NCBI GenBank assembly: GCA_021298315.1 | Contig: JAJTFC010000065.1 | Coordinates: 1-58,259, forward strand | Reading direction: 5' to 3' | DNA: 58,259 bases | Origin: Planctomycetaceae bacterium | Lineage (GTDB): Bacteria > Planctomycetota > Planctomycetia > Pirellulales > Pirellulaceae | Shown: one piece after another, positions 29,384 through 37,347 of the stretch | How positions within the stretch are numbered: the first letter of the stretch is position 1 | Layout: every line of letters begins with the position of its first letter | Program-made: the position numbers and the translations under genes | The notes under the pieces: generated by a model | What the model was told of the DNA's origin: nothing | Seen by the model: the letters and a program-made list of their open reading frames with translations, nothing else | Database searches by the model: none

Positions 29384-30382
29384 TTACCGCTTCATCCGCC
29401 TCTTACTAAGCAACCCGCCCAATCCCAAGATCATCCCTATCATCATCGTGCTAGGCTCTGGCACTGCAGCGTTAGATGGTGATAGGCTAACAACTCGGAA
29501 CCCAAAGTTGTTGTAATAAAAAGGTGCGTGCGCATTCCCGCCTTCGCGAATCGAAGATGAAAGGTCTCCGGCGTTGCTCCTCCACTCGCCACCGCGGGCC
29601 CCACGATCAGACAGAAAGTACGTGTTGATTATTTCAAAATAATAGTTGGTCTCCTCCCACTCCCACACGTTACCCCCAAGGCCCATCACACCGTATGGGC
29701 TAAGTCCGCCAGCTTGGTCTACATCCGCTGGACCGGATTGATCGCCATACACCGCCGTATTTGCTACCGTGCCGCTTGCGACCGCCGTTGGAGCGGTGTC
29801 ACTACCGGTAGGGTAGTCGTAGTAAACACCGCTAGGACTGTAATACGCTGCCTTGTACCACTCGTTGTAGTTGGGAAAAAAATACCTTGCTCGCTTGCTT
29901 CGAAAGGGATTTGATGCATCGAAATCGTCAATATCAGCGGCTGTCCAAACTTGCAAAGCGTCATCCACTCCACCAGTAAGAGGTAACTTGTAAGCAGCAT
30001 AACCTCCAGTGCTCGTATTTAACCAATTGACGAATCGGGCCAACGCAGACCAAGTCGCACCCGTGGCAGGCTTATTGGCACCATTCCCTCCAAAAGCCGC
30101 CATGTCCGCAAGTGTGATTTGACGAGATGCATTTTCGATTGCCGCATTGTATTTAATTATCATGCCCCGGCTAATCTCGAATTTACCAATGCTGTAGACA
30201 TACGAAACAGCACCTGCGGGATTCGGGGTACCGGTTGTATCAGGTGCATTCCCAGGATTACCGATTGTGACAAACTCCATCGAGAACTGATTTGCCCCTT
30301 GTCCGAATGTCACAATTCCCGCACTCGCATCGACAGCCGACAATGCCCATACCAAAACCAACGCTGAGAATACTCGATTCAT
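29384..30382 (-). CDS. SUMF1-fold protein with PEP-CTERM sorting signal
   Basis: A 332-residue exported protein. A signal peptide (MNRVFSALVLVWALSAVDAS) is followed by a formylglycine-generating-enzyme-like (SUMF1) domain. It has a KFEISRGMIIKYNAA entry segment, WNEWY-like NYNEWYKAAYY, GLGGNVWEWEE and RGGEWRSNAGDLSSSIREGG ending NNFGFRVVSL. The active-site cysteine pair of real FGE enzymes is absent, so it is probably a binding or structural member. The C-terminus VPEPSTMMIGMILGLGG followed by SKRRMKR is a PEP-CTERM signal, which directs processing by an exosortase and export to the envelope or matrix. No exosortase gene is in the window. The gene is leftward and alone, between two copies of the hairpin repeat. 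Confidence 0.9.
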   Translation of the reverse strand: MNRVFSALVLVWALSAVDASAGIVTFGQGANQFSMEFVTIGNPGNAPDTTGTPNPAGAVSYVYSIGKFEISRGMIIKYNAAIENASRQITLADMAAFGGNGANKPATGATWSALARFVNWLNTSTGGYAAYKLPLTGGVDDALQVWTAADIDDFDASNPFRSKRARYFFPNYNEWYKAAYYSPSGVYYDYPTGSDTAPTAVASGTVANTAVYGDQSGPADVDQAGGLSPYGVMGLGGNVWEWEETNYYFEIINTYFLSDRGARGGEWRSNAGDLSSSIREGGNAHAPFYYNNFGFRVVSLSPSNAAVPEPSTMMIGMILGLGGLLSKRRMKR

Positions 30383-30483
30383 CTGAAATCCAACCTTTCT
30401 TAAAACGACAAGGAATCAACAAGAGCCATGGAGTTATGAGCCGATGATTCGACTCAAAACACCAAAAAACCGCTGGCTTATCG

Positions 30484-30780
30484 TTAAAGACCCCAAATGT
30501 GGCTGGGAGCGGAAAAAAATTTCAAAAACAGTGTCGATGATTTCTCCGAAATCATCGAGTGCGCCAGAGCGCCGCCCGATGCAAATAAGCAACCCAAGAT
30601 ATCTAGTCGAGCCCGGGCAAAAGCGGAGTCTCTTGTCAGAGTGATTTCCTCGTATTCCCAGTTGCAATGATTTTCAAAATAGTCACTCTTCGTATGAATG
30701 GACTCAATGAGCTCTTGGATTGGGTGATACGCTGTTTTGGCCCAATAATTCTGAATGGAAAGACTACGCGTGTACTGGAG
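30484..30780 (-). other. Possible coding remnant without a start codon
   Basis: The minus strand is open from the stop at about 30780 to about 30484, with protein-like composition (YHPIQELIESIHTKSDYFEN, then HCNWEYEEITLTRDSAFARA) but no usable start codon. It runs through the second hairpin repeat at its end. I do not recognise the protein. It is probably the tail of a decayed gene in the 30383-31465 stretch, which otherwise holds a TspO-like remnant and no intact gene. Confidence 0.3.
30531..30557. repeat. Hairpin repeat, copy 2 of 3
   Basis: Same 27 bases as at 29091: arms CGATGATTTC / GAAATCATCG around TCC (30535-30557). With copy 3 it shares a longer 34-base match that adds AG before and AGTGCG after. 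Confidence 0.9.
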
Positions 30781-30864
30781 TTATCGGGAGGACGGCCAAC
30801 GGGCAGCCTTGAGCGAGTTCGACCAGCGTTCACTGCTTGGACACGACTTCGGAGGATGCAAAGG

Positions 30865-31125
30865 CTACCCAAAGAGCTGCCAATACGGCAATGCGAACAA
30901 ATCGAGGCGAGGGTTTGCAATCTGAGATGGCAACGCCTGGTAGACGGCTAGCGCGCAACATCCGAAAAAAATCGGCAACCAAATCGCGAAGGTAAATGGA
31001 GCCGGTGAAAATGGTGTCGGGTATGCATAGTACATTCCTGGGTCCGATGAATCTTCAGTGAAACTCGATCCCCCGTCACCGAACAGATTTGTGTATAGCA
31101 TGACAATAGTACACAAGATCACCAT
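30865..31125 (-). pseudogene. TspO/tryptophan-rich family protein, truncated remnant
   Basis: An 86-residue frame covering the first one to two membrane helices of a TspO/MBR-like protein: an initial hydrophobic MVILCTIVMLYTNLFGDGG, then YAYPTPFSPAPFTFAIWLPI and LAVYQALPSQIANPRLD. The PxPFTFAIW and YQALPSQ segments are typical of this family, whose members bind tetrapyrroles or similar ligands in the inner membrane and have five helices (about 160-260 residues). The frame stops after NPRLDLF. A short continuation in another frame (RIAVLAALWVAFASSE) soon ends, so the gene is broken. It sits just upstream of the kup leader on the opposite strand. Confidence 0.6.
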
Positions 31126-31465
31126 CAGGGGACGTACTCATTCTGCCATGGACAGTATCCTTTCATTAGCCGGACATGAATCACCATGCTAACTATAACC
31201 ACAGACAACCCATACCAGGAGGTAAACCTACCACCTGCACATCCTATCCTGAAGAACCCAAAAATCGCGTTGCAGAAATTTCTCGCGACAAATCCGCAAC
31301 CTCGCTATGGCCCAAAAGCCCCCCTAAGTGCATGAAGAACGGCAGCCTCCTCTTCCAAAGGGTGTACAAAGTCGCAGGTAACCAATGATTGCTGAAGGGG
31401 TTTGCTGCATGATTGCTCATTGATGATTCAGAATTTGGGGTTATCTTACTGAAGATCGGCGCTGC

Positions 31466-31650
31466 CAAATCGCATCCATTTCCAGCGGGACATGAAATGC
31501 GAACGGGGGACCCAACACTTTGCGGAGGCCCAAAATCCTTTTGAGCCCTTCGCTTGGGGCGTAGCTTAGCAAACAGCGAATTAGGCTTGTTGCATAAGCG
31601 GGATTTTTCCAATCCTAGCCCGACAGCTAACCCCGTCGGCCGACGAAAGG
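31466..31650 (+). ncRNA. Cyclic di-AMP riboswitch (ydaO/yuaA type) in the kup leader
   Basis: A conserved RNA between the TspO remnant and kup. Seen directly: a stem CGCAT (31471) with ATGCG (31497-31501), followed by GAACGGGGGACCCAA; CCCAA (31511-31515) pairs with TTGGG (31554-31558) in TTGGGGCGTAG; the 3' core TAGCCCGACAGCTAACCCCG with a TAGC/GCTA hairpin; and a long-range pairing ACGGGG (31503) with CCCCGT (31631). These match, in sequence and order, the ydaO/yuaA riboswitch as I know it. That class binds c-di-AMP and usually turns off potassium uptake and osmolyte genes. The kup gene starts about 100 bases downstream. A short AAAGACG/CGTCTTT hairpin (31671-31687) lies between them and may be part of the expression platform. 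Confidence 0.85.
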
Positions 31651-31756
31651 GTGTTCCTTTTGTCTAGGAAAAAGACGTGTCGTCTTTGGCGCTATGGAAT
31701 TGTGGATTGCACTCGACGACTTGGGATTAACCAAGCTGGTGCGGTGCATTTGGAAC

Positions 31757-33949
31757 ATGTCTAAAACTGCGCAAACTTCTCAGCCGCCACTCTGGCCGCG
31801 AGTCCGTCAAGCAACGGGAACTGTCTACGGAGACATCGGGACGTCAGTACTGTACACCATCATGGAGATCACCCGCGAAGCTGTGTTGCTTCGAAATGAC
31901 CATCTTGGCCACGCGGCAGCTGCGAGTCTGGTTGCTGGAGGTGGAAACCTTCTTTCCGAAAAGGACTTGCTAGGTGAATTAAGCCTAGTGTTTTGGGCTC
32001 TTATTTTTCTGACCGCTAAGTATGACTTGATGATCATGCGGGCGGACCACCGAGGCGAGGGTGGTACTTTTGCTCTTTGGAGCCTGCTGAAAGGTTATAG
32101 TGGCCGGATTTTCGCTGGTGGGCTCATTGGATTTCTGGTGGTTTGTGCCGCCGCACTTCTGGCTGCTGATGGAATCATCACTCCTCCGATCAGTATGCTC
32201 GGGGCTTTCGAACCGCTTGGCCAGTCTTACGCAGTTCTTGTGACACTGGCATGCTTAGTCATGCTTTTCAAAGTCCAATGGCGAGGCACAAGCAAGATTG
32301 GAGGATGGTTTGGCTGGTTCATGATTTGCATTTGGTTCCCGTGGATCGCACTCAAAGGTGCACCGTGGATCATCGCGCATCCAGAAGTTTTCCTAGCTTT
32401 CAATCCGCTCTACGCATTGGAGTTCTTACGCAGCTTTCCGCAACTTGGGTTCATGGTAATCCTTGGGGTGGTGGTTCTAGCGATCACGGGAGGCGAGGCG
32501 AAGTTTGCCGATATTGGGCACTTCTCTCTATCAAGCAATTCTTCGACAGCTGAAGGAGAGAGTTTACCACCGAGGGATTCCGGCCGAATTCCCGTGATGT
32601 TCTCGTGGTTTATGGTCGTGCTGCCGAGTCTACTGATCTGCTACGCCGGACAAGTCGCTTACATGCTAGCCAAGGGAGTCCCAGCGCGTTGCAACACTTA
32701 CTACGCTCTGACACCCCAGGTCGGAATCGAATGGTTTGATCGAATCATTCAATTCGCCGATGTTTCTATCTCAGCAATAGCTGCGATTATTGCTTCCCAG
32801 GCATTGATCACTGGGATGTTCTCGATCGTTAAGGAGGCTACGGCACTGGGCGTCTCCCCCCGATTTCGAGTCATTCACACCGATGCTCATGGCGCAGGGC
32901 AAGTCTACATTCCTGCCGTGAACTGGGCGCTATTTCTTGGCTGTGTGATTGTGACGCTCGTCTTTCAGACATCAGGCAATCTGGCAGCAGCATACGGCGT
33001 AGCGGTTACGGGAACGATGGGCATCACCACGATCATTTTCGGTTACGTTGCCTTTTACCGTTGGAAGTGGAAAATCAGTCTGGTTTATCTCTTATGCACA
33101 CCAATTCTGATCATTGATTTACTGTTTTTCGGAAGCAATTTGCTGAAACTCTTTCACGGTGGATATTTCCCGGTGCTCGTCGCATCCTTGCTAGTCACGA
33201 TCATGCTGGTTTGGCAATGGGGACGAAAGTCGCTGGCGAGTGCGTTTTATGAATTCGGTGTAAGGGAGGGAAAAAGGATTGATTGGCTTGTTGCGTTGCG
33301 CGAAATGCTCGACGACCTGGAGATCACCCTTCAGGAAAACCTCCCTGCGGCTAGGTCATTGATCCAAGGTCGCAGGCGGTTGGTAGAAAGCGATCGGGCC
33401 GCAGTGTTTCTGTGCTCACGTCCAATTCGATCAACCGAGGATTATGTTCCAGTGGTGCTTCGGATCTTCTTGAAAAAATATGGCGTATTACCTGCCCAAG
33501 TCGTCCTGATGCATGTCAATCAGTCTTCTGTAGCATCGATACCGGCGGATCAGCGTTATAGCGTGTTCAAGCTTGGAAACGACATCCACTCCGTAGTTGT
33601 CAATTATGGTTATATGGAGCAACCGGAGATTCGCCATGACCTAAAAGAATTGCAACGGTTAGGAATGCTTCCGATTGCTGCCGAACGCTGGATCATCGAA
33701 GTAGGTGAAGAGGAAATTATTGCGGACAGAAATCTACCATTGCTCAAACGATTGGGTGTAATCACATTTAGCTGGATTCTTCGCTTGTCGACCCCCGCCC
33801 ACAAATACTTGGGGTTGGTTTATGACGCGGCGGTCTCTAAGGAGGTGATTCCTGTGATTTTCTCCCATGACAAAATCAGGGTAGCTTTGCCGGAATTGGA
33901 ATTGCTCCAACCGGAAAGTTCGATCTTGCCAGAGCGGCCGGCGCGATGA
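31757..33949 (+). CDS. kup: KUP/HAK/KT-family potassium transporter
   Basis: A 730-residue inner-membrane K+ uptake protein, probably an H+ symporter, with about 12 membrane segments and a C-terminal cytoplasmic domain. The signature near the N-terminus is TGTVYGDIGTSVLYTIMEIT (usual form GDIGTSPLY), followed by RADHRGEGGTFALWSLL and the GDG-like LLAADGIITPPISMLGAFEP. VKEATALGVSPRFRVIHTDA and AAAYGVAVTGTMGITTIIF are also typical. The frame opens at 31694, but I prefer ATG 31757 (MSKTAQ), preceded by GGA and matching family starts. The leader holds a c-di-AMP riboswitch, so expression should fall when c-di-AMP is high. It is flanked by the repeat block and may belong to an inserted segment. 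Confidence 0.95.
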   Translation: MSKTAQTSQPPLWPRVRQATGTVYGDIGTSVLYTIMEITREAVLLRNDHLGHAAAASLVAGGGNLLSEKDLLGELSLVFWALIFLTAKYDLMIMRADHRGEGGTFALWSLLKGYSGRIFAGGLIGFLVVCAAALLAADGIITPPISMLGAFEPLGQSYAVLVTLACLVMLFKVQWRGTSKIGGWFGWFMICIWFPWIALKGAPWIIAHPEVFLAFNPLYALEFLRSFPQLGFMVILGVVVLAITGGEAKFADIGHFSLSSNSSTAEGESLPPRDSGRIPVMFSWFMVVLPSLLICYAGQVAYMLAKGVPARCNTYYALTPQVGIEWFDRIIQFADVSISAIAAIIASQALITGMFSIVKEATALGVSPRFRVIHTDAHGAGQVYIPAVNWALFLGCVIVTLVFQTSGNLAAAYGVAVTGTMGITTIIFGYVAFYRWKWKISLVYLLCTPILIIDLLFFGSNLLKLFHGGYFPVLVASLLVTIMLVWQWGRKSLASAFYEFGVREGKRIDWLVALREMLDDLEITLQENLPAARSLIQGRRRLVESDRAAVFLCSRPIRSTEDYVPVVLRIFLKKYGVLPAQVVLMHVNQSSVASIPADQRYSVFKLGNDIHSVVVNYGYMEQPEIRHDLKELQRLGMLPIAAERWIIEVGEEEIIADRNLPLLKRLGVITFSWILRLSTPAHKYLGLVYDAAVSKEVIPVIFSHDKIRVALPELELLQPESSILPERPAR

Positions 33950-33968
33950 AGATGATGGTGAAGCCCTC

Positions 33969-34033
33969 TTTTTCAACCGCTGATAAGCGCTCATCAACGC
34001 TAATGCAGAGCCCAAAAAACGCAGTCGCTGCGG
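33969..34033. repeat. Dispersed intergenic repeat (type A), copy 2
   Basis: TTTTTCAACCGCTGATAAGC, then imperfect AACGCT units and AATGCAGAGCCCAAAAAAC plus GCAGTCGCTGCGG; closely matches 29217-29282. It directly precedes the inverted-repeat element at 34039. Confidence 0.8.
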
Positions 34034-34038
34034 ATTTT

Positions 34039-34254
34039 GTTTAACCCGCAGCCAACGGCGAGGAATTTAACTCAGCCCACTACTGTTCTCCGTTTGGGCT
34101 CGAATCGAAGGAGTAAAGACTCACCAAAAAATCTCTTCGTACACAATTGCCCAACCAACGCTAGGAAGGAATGACACGTCTCCTCCGATTGGACCCCAAA
34201 CGATACAACCGAGGGGGCTTATTCAAATTCCTCGCCCTTGGCTGCGGGTTAAAC
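34039..34254. repeat. 216-base element with 30-base terminal inverted repeats
   Basis: The left arm 34039-34068 (starting GTTTAACCCGCAGCCAACGG) and right arm 34225-34254 (ending GGCTGCGGGTTAAAC) are reverse complements over 30 bases with one mismatch. The 156 bases between have no gene-like frame. Arm ends recur at 29276-29295. No target duplication is evident. It resembles a MITE or fold-back element. The remainder of the 33950-34406 gap is repeat sequence. Confidence 0.75.
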
Positions 34255-34259
34255 GAAAA

Positions 34260-34286
34260 GTGTCGATGATTTCTCCGAAATCATCG
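34260..34286. repeat. Hairpin repeat, copy 3 of 3
   Basis: Identical 27 bases to 29091 and 30531 (hairpin core 34264-34286). It joins directly to the end of the inverted-repeat element (AAACGAAAAG). Confidence 0.9.
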
Positions 34287-34406
34287 AGTGCGGTTCAGCC
34301 AAACCCCGTTTTCTCTATTGTCCCCAAACTCCCATTTTGCTAATCCTGCTGAGTAAGCCTCTTTTTTCTTGGAGGCCTTTCCATGCTCTTGATCCAGAGT
34401 TTGCAT

Positions 34407-35882
34407 ATGCGAAAAACCAAACAAGCCTTCGTTGGTATTGCAACCCTCTTTGGACTGCTGGCCCTTTGCTTGCCCCCCGGCCTAGCGCAAAACCCACCAC
34501 CAACGATTCCCGGAGTTCCTCTCCCCGGAACCTCTCCGGTTCTACCACCAACTGCCGCCAACCCACCAAGCGAGCCGATTCCACGCGTCCCAAGCATCGA
34601 AGGGGTTCCATCCACACAGCCTAGCAATAACCCCCTGGTCAATACAGCCAACGAAACTCCTAACGTACCCCCTCAAAACAATCTGGGAATGAAAGTCCAT
34701 CAACGACTCGAACTCCCCAACGACGCTGGCCAGTACTGGGTCGAGTACGACCTGAAACCCTACACTCAAGCCCTGAAAAATGTCGATCGCCCGCAACAAG
34801 CTGTCATCGACTGGATTATTCGCGAGACAGGAAGCGATCTTTGGTTCCAAGAGCCCATCGGCATCCTCACGGCCGACCGCACCACCTTGCGTGTCTACCA
34901 CAACGCAGGGATGCAAAAAGTAGTCGCACAAGTCTACGAACGCTTCGTCAACGGAATCAATGAGCCCCAAGTCTACTCTCTGCGTCTGATCACCATCGGG
35001 AACCCGAACTGGAGATCCAAAGCCCTTCCGCTGATGCGCTCAGCCACTGCTCGCTCCCCAGGTGTCTCGGCTTGGCTCATGCCCAAGGAAAACGGTGCCA
35101 TCGTCATGGCACAGCTTCGCCAACGCCAAGATGTCCGCGAAGTCCAATCGGTCGACTTGCGGATGGTTCAAGGCCAAACGCAAGTCATCGAACAGATGAA
35201 ACCGAGGAATTATTTGCGGGAATACAGCCCCAATACCACGTCGGCTTGGCCACCATTGACACCCACTTATGGTGAAGTCCAAGAGGGTTACCGGATGGTC
35301 TTTAGTCCTCTACTGAGCCTCGATGGCAACACCATGGACATGATGCTCAAATGCAATGTGGATCAAGTTGAGAAGATGAATCCCGTACCGCTTGAAGTTC
35401 CCGGCTCTGGTGGGGCTTATCAAGTGGAAGTTCCTCAAATGATATCCTGGGATTTGGCCGAAAGATTTCGATGGCCAACAGACCATATGCTGATCCTCTC
35501 ATGCGGAGTGATCGCTCCACCGGTTGTCAATCAACAAAACACGCTTCTTACAGGTGGCGCTAGCGGCTTGTTTGGCATCAATCGAATCCTGCCCGATTTG
35601 TCTTTCCAAAAACAGGACGCCATTTTGGTGATCGAATACCGTGGTGCTGCTTCAACACAACTTACCCCGTCTGCGATCGCTGGCGGTGCAGGTACGCTGC
35701 CCGGTGCCGCTGCAATCGGCCCGGCAGGAACAGCGCTACCCGGTGGAGCCTTATCGGGTGCAACGGTTCCAGGTACAGGCTTACCGGGTACAGGCTTACC
35801 AGGTGCAGGCTTACCGGGTGGAACCCCCGGAGCCATCGTGCCCGGGGTCGCTGGAGGTAACAGCCTTCGTGGACGTTACTAA
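34407..35882 (+). CDS. Secreted Pro/Gly-rich protein of unknown function
   Basis: A 491-residue exported protein from ATG 34407 (MRKTKQAFVGIATLFGLLAL...LAQ signal peptide); the ORF opens at 34383. Residues about 25-110 are Pro-rich and disordered. The middle (about 115-400) is a folded alpha/beta region with VDRPQQAVIDWIIRETGSDL and VYERFVNGINEPQVYSLRLI, somewhat like the small ring-building domains of secretins, but no secretin beta-barrel follows. The tail is a low-complexity repeat on the theme of PGTGLPGTGLPGAGLPGG. I do not recognise the family. It is 6 bases upstream of the GT39-like gene and may be cotranscribed with it and with the flagellar genes. Confidence 0.75.
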   Translation: MRKTKQAFVGIATLFGLLALCLPPGLAQNPPPTIPGVPLPGTSPVLPPTAANPPSEPIPRVPSIEGVPSTQPSNNPLVNTANETPNVPPQNNLGMKVHQRLELPNDAGQYWVEYDLKPYTQALKNVDRPQQAVIDWIIRETGSDLWFQEPIGILTADRTTLRVYHNAGMQKVVAQVYERFVNGINEPQVYSLRLITIGNPNWRSKALPLMRSATARSPGVSAWLMPKENGAIVMAQLRQRQDVREVQSVDLRMVQGQTQVIEQMKPRNYLREYSPNTTSAWPPLTPTYGEVQEGYRMVFSPLLSLDGNTMDMMLKCNVDQVEKMNPVPLEVPGSGGAYQVEVPQMISWDLAERFRWPTDHMLILSCGVIAPPVVNQQNTLLTGGASGLFGINRILPDLSFQKQDAILVIEYRGAASTQLTPSAIAGGAGTLPGAAAIGPAGTALPGGALSGATVPGTGLPGTGLPGAGLPGGTPGAIVPGVAGGNSLRGRY

Positions 35883-35888
35883 TCGACC

Positions 35889-37310
35889 GTGACTACCGAG
35901 CAACCTAGGCCATCGGTTTTCCCATCCAAGTGGACAACGCTGGCACTAGCTGCCTTTGTCCTGTTTGCCGTAAACGCTTATTCGCTACTTCGATTTGGCG
36001 GTATCGATGCACCTGCATTGCCCCACGGGGATGGACCTGATTACGAGTCGATTGCCTACAGCCTATCGACAGGATCCGGCTTTGAGTTCGCTTGGCAGGA
36101 TCCACAATGGCAAGCTCCTTATCTGGATTGCGATGCATCGGCACAGTACACTCAGTTGCAGCGACGCGATTGGCCAGGACCGACGACTTCGCGCCCCCCT
36201 GCCCTCCCGTTTCTCATCAGCCAAATCTATCGAGTCATTCCGCGAGGACCGAACGCTTTTGCTGCTGTCCGCTGGCTCTCGGTGGTGGCTCTAACGCTCT
36301 CGGGCGTTCTGTCTGTCTGGCTTGCTCGGAATTGGATCGGCAGCATTTTTAAACCCACTGCCGAGCAAACCCAGCGGGGGTCATGGACCTATGCTGTGTG
36401 CTTCCTAGTGACACTTGGACTGGCGATCATGGATCGGACCATCCGAACTTACTTGCATGGTTTCCTGACCGAGCCTTTGGCTCTCCTGGGAGTCACAACT
36501 GCGGTGAGTGTTTTGATGCAATGGGCGAAAAACCCCCAACGATTGCACTGGATCTTTACAGCAGGAGTCGTCTTAGGCCTCGTTGTGCTGTTTCGATCGG
36601 TCTTTGTTTTTTGGTTGCCTTTCGTTGCCCTAGGGATAACTCTAGTGAGTTACCAAACATCTCCACATCAAGCTCGATGGTGGCTGATACCCTGTGTTTT
36701 TCTGCTTGCTGTATCGCTTGTCGTGACACCATGGTGGATTCGCAACTGCGTGCTTACTGGCAGACTCATGCCCCTGGGATCCCAGGGGGCAGCCAGCCTT
36801 CGTGGGGGATACAGTGACGAGGCTCTGGCCGACTGGGGCAACTGGCATGCCGATGCAGAAATCGCGATGCAGTTAAAACTCGATGGTGTTGCTGGTTCGG
36901 ACAACTGGACTGCCATCGAACGCGAGGTCGCCTTGGCCGACCGAGCCAGCGCCGAGACTTGGGATTGGATCGCCTTGCACTGGCAAGATCTTCCTAAGCT
37001 CTTTGCCATGCGGCTAGCATCGCATTGGGGGCCATGGCGATTAGACCATATCGTTTGGAAACTCTCAGCCATCCTCGGGCTGATTTGGATCTGGCGAAGC
37101 TGCCGACGCCAAGGAGTCGTCTTAGCTAGCATCTTTCTGGCCGACAGTTTGACGACCGCTTTTCTGTACGAAACGGGGGGGCGTTTCCTGATCCCTTTGC
37201 ATGCTGTTTTGTACGCTTTGGCCGGTGTTGGCCTCTCAGGTTGTCTTGCGTTGCTGCTTCAAAATCCTGTACATCTGCGGGATGAACGCGACGAGCAAGC
37301 GGCACCATGA
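35889..37310 (+). CDS. GT39/ArnT-like polytopic membrane glycosyltransferase
   Basis: A 473-residue membrane protein with about 9-11 hydrophobic segments, starting at GTG 35889. The first periplasmic loop has GDGPDYESIAYSLSTGSGF, the acidic pair expected at the active site of lipid-linked sugar transferases of the GT39/PMT/ArnT superfamily, and TSRPPALPFLISQIYRVIP, the usual following segment. Further helices (VVTPWWIRNCVLTGR, ETGGRFLIPLHAVLYALAGV) fit the same group. Such enzymes move a sugar from a polyprenyl-phosphate donor onto an acceptor at the periplasmic side. It is upstream of fliP with little or no gap, so coexpression with the flagellar export genes is likely though the functional link is unknown. 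Confidence 0.78.
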   Translation: MTTEQPRPSVFPSKWTTLALAAFVLFAVNAYSLLRFGGIDAPALPHGDGPDYESIAYSLSTGSGFEFAWQDPQWQAPYLDCDASAQYTQLQRRDWPGPTTSRPPALPFLISQIYRVIPRGPNAFAAVRWLSVVALTLSGVLSVWLARNWIGSIFKPTAEQTQRGSWTYAVCFLVTLGLAIMDRTIRTYLHGFLTEPLALLGVTTAVSVLMQWAKNPQRLHWIFTAGVVLGLVVLFRSVFVFWLPFVALGITLVSYQTSPHQARWWLIPCVFLLAVSLVVTPWWIRNCVLTGRLMPLGSQGAASLRGGYSDEALADWGNWHADAEIAMQLKLDGVAGSDNWTAIEREVALADRASAETWDWIALHWQDLPKLFAMRLASHWGPWRLDHIVWKLSAILGLIWIWRSCRRQGVVLASIFLADSLTTAFLYETGGRFLIPLHAVLYALAGVGLSGCLALLLQNPVHLRDERDEQAAP

Positions 37311-37347
37311 TCGATCGGAATTAGGCTACCTGCGGCTTGGAAGGATC

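Noticed and set aside
34039..34254. Integron attC site
   Set aside because: Ends fit RYYYAAC/GTTRRRY by symmetry, but the element is longer than usual attC sites, pairs continuously over 30 bases without the expected extrahelical bases, and there is no cassette array or integrase.
29095..34286. Hairpin repeats as ordinary Rho-independent terminators
   Set aside because: Stem is strong but none of the three copies is followed by a T tract, and copies 2 and 3 are not placed at gene ends.
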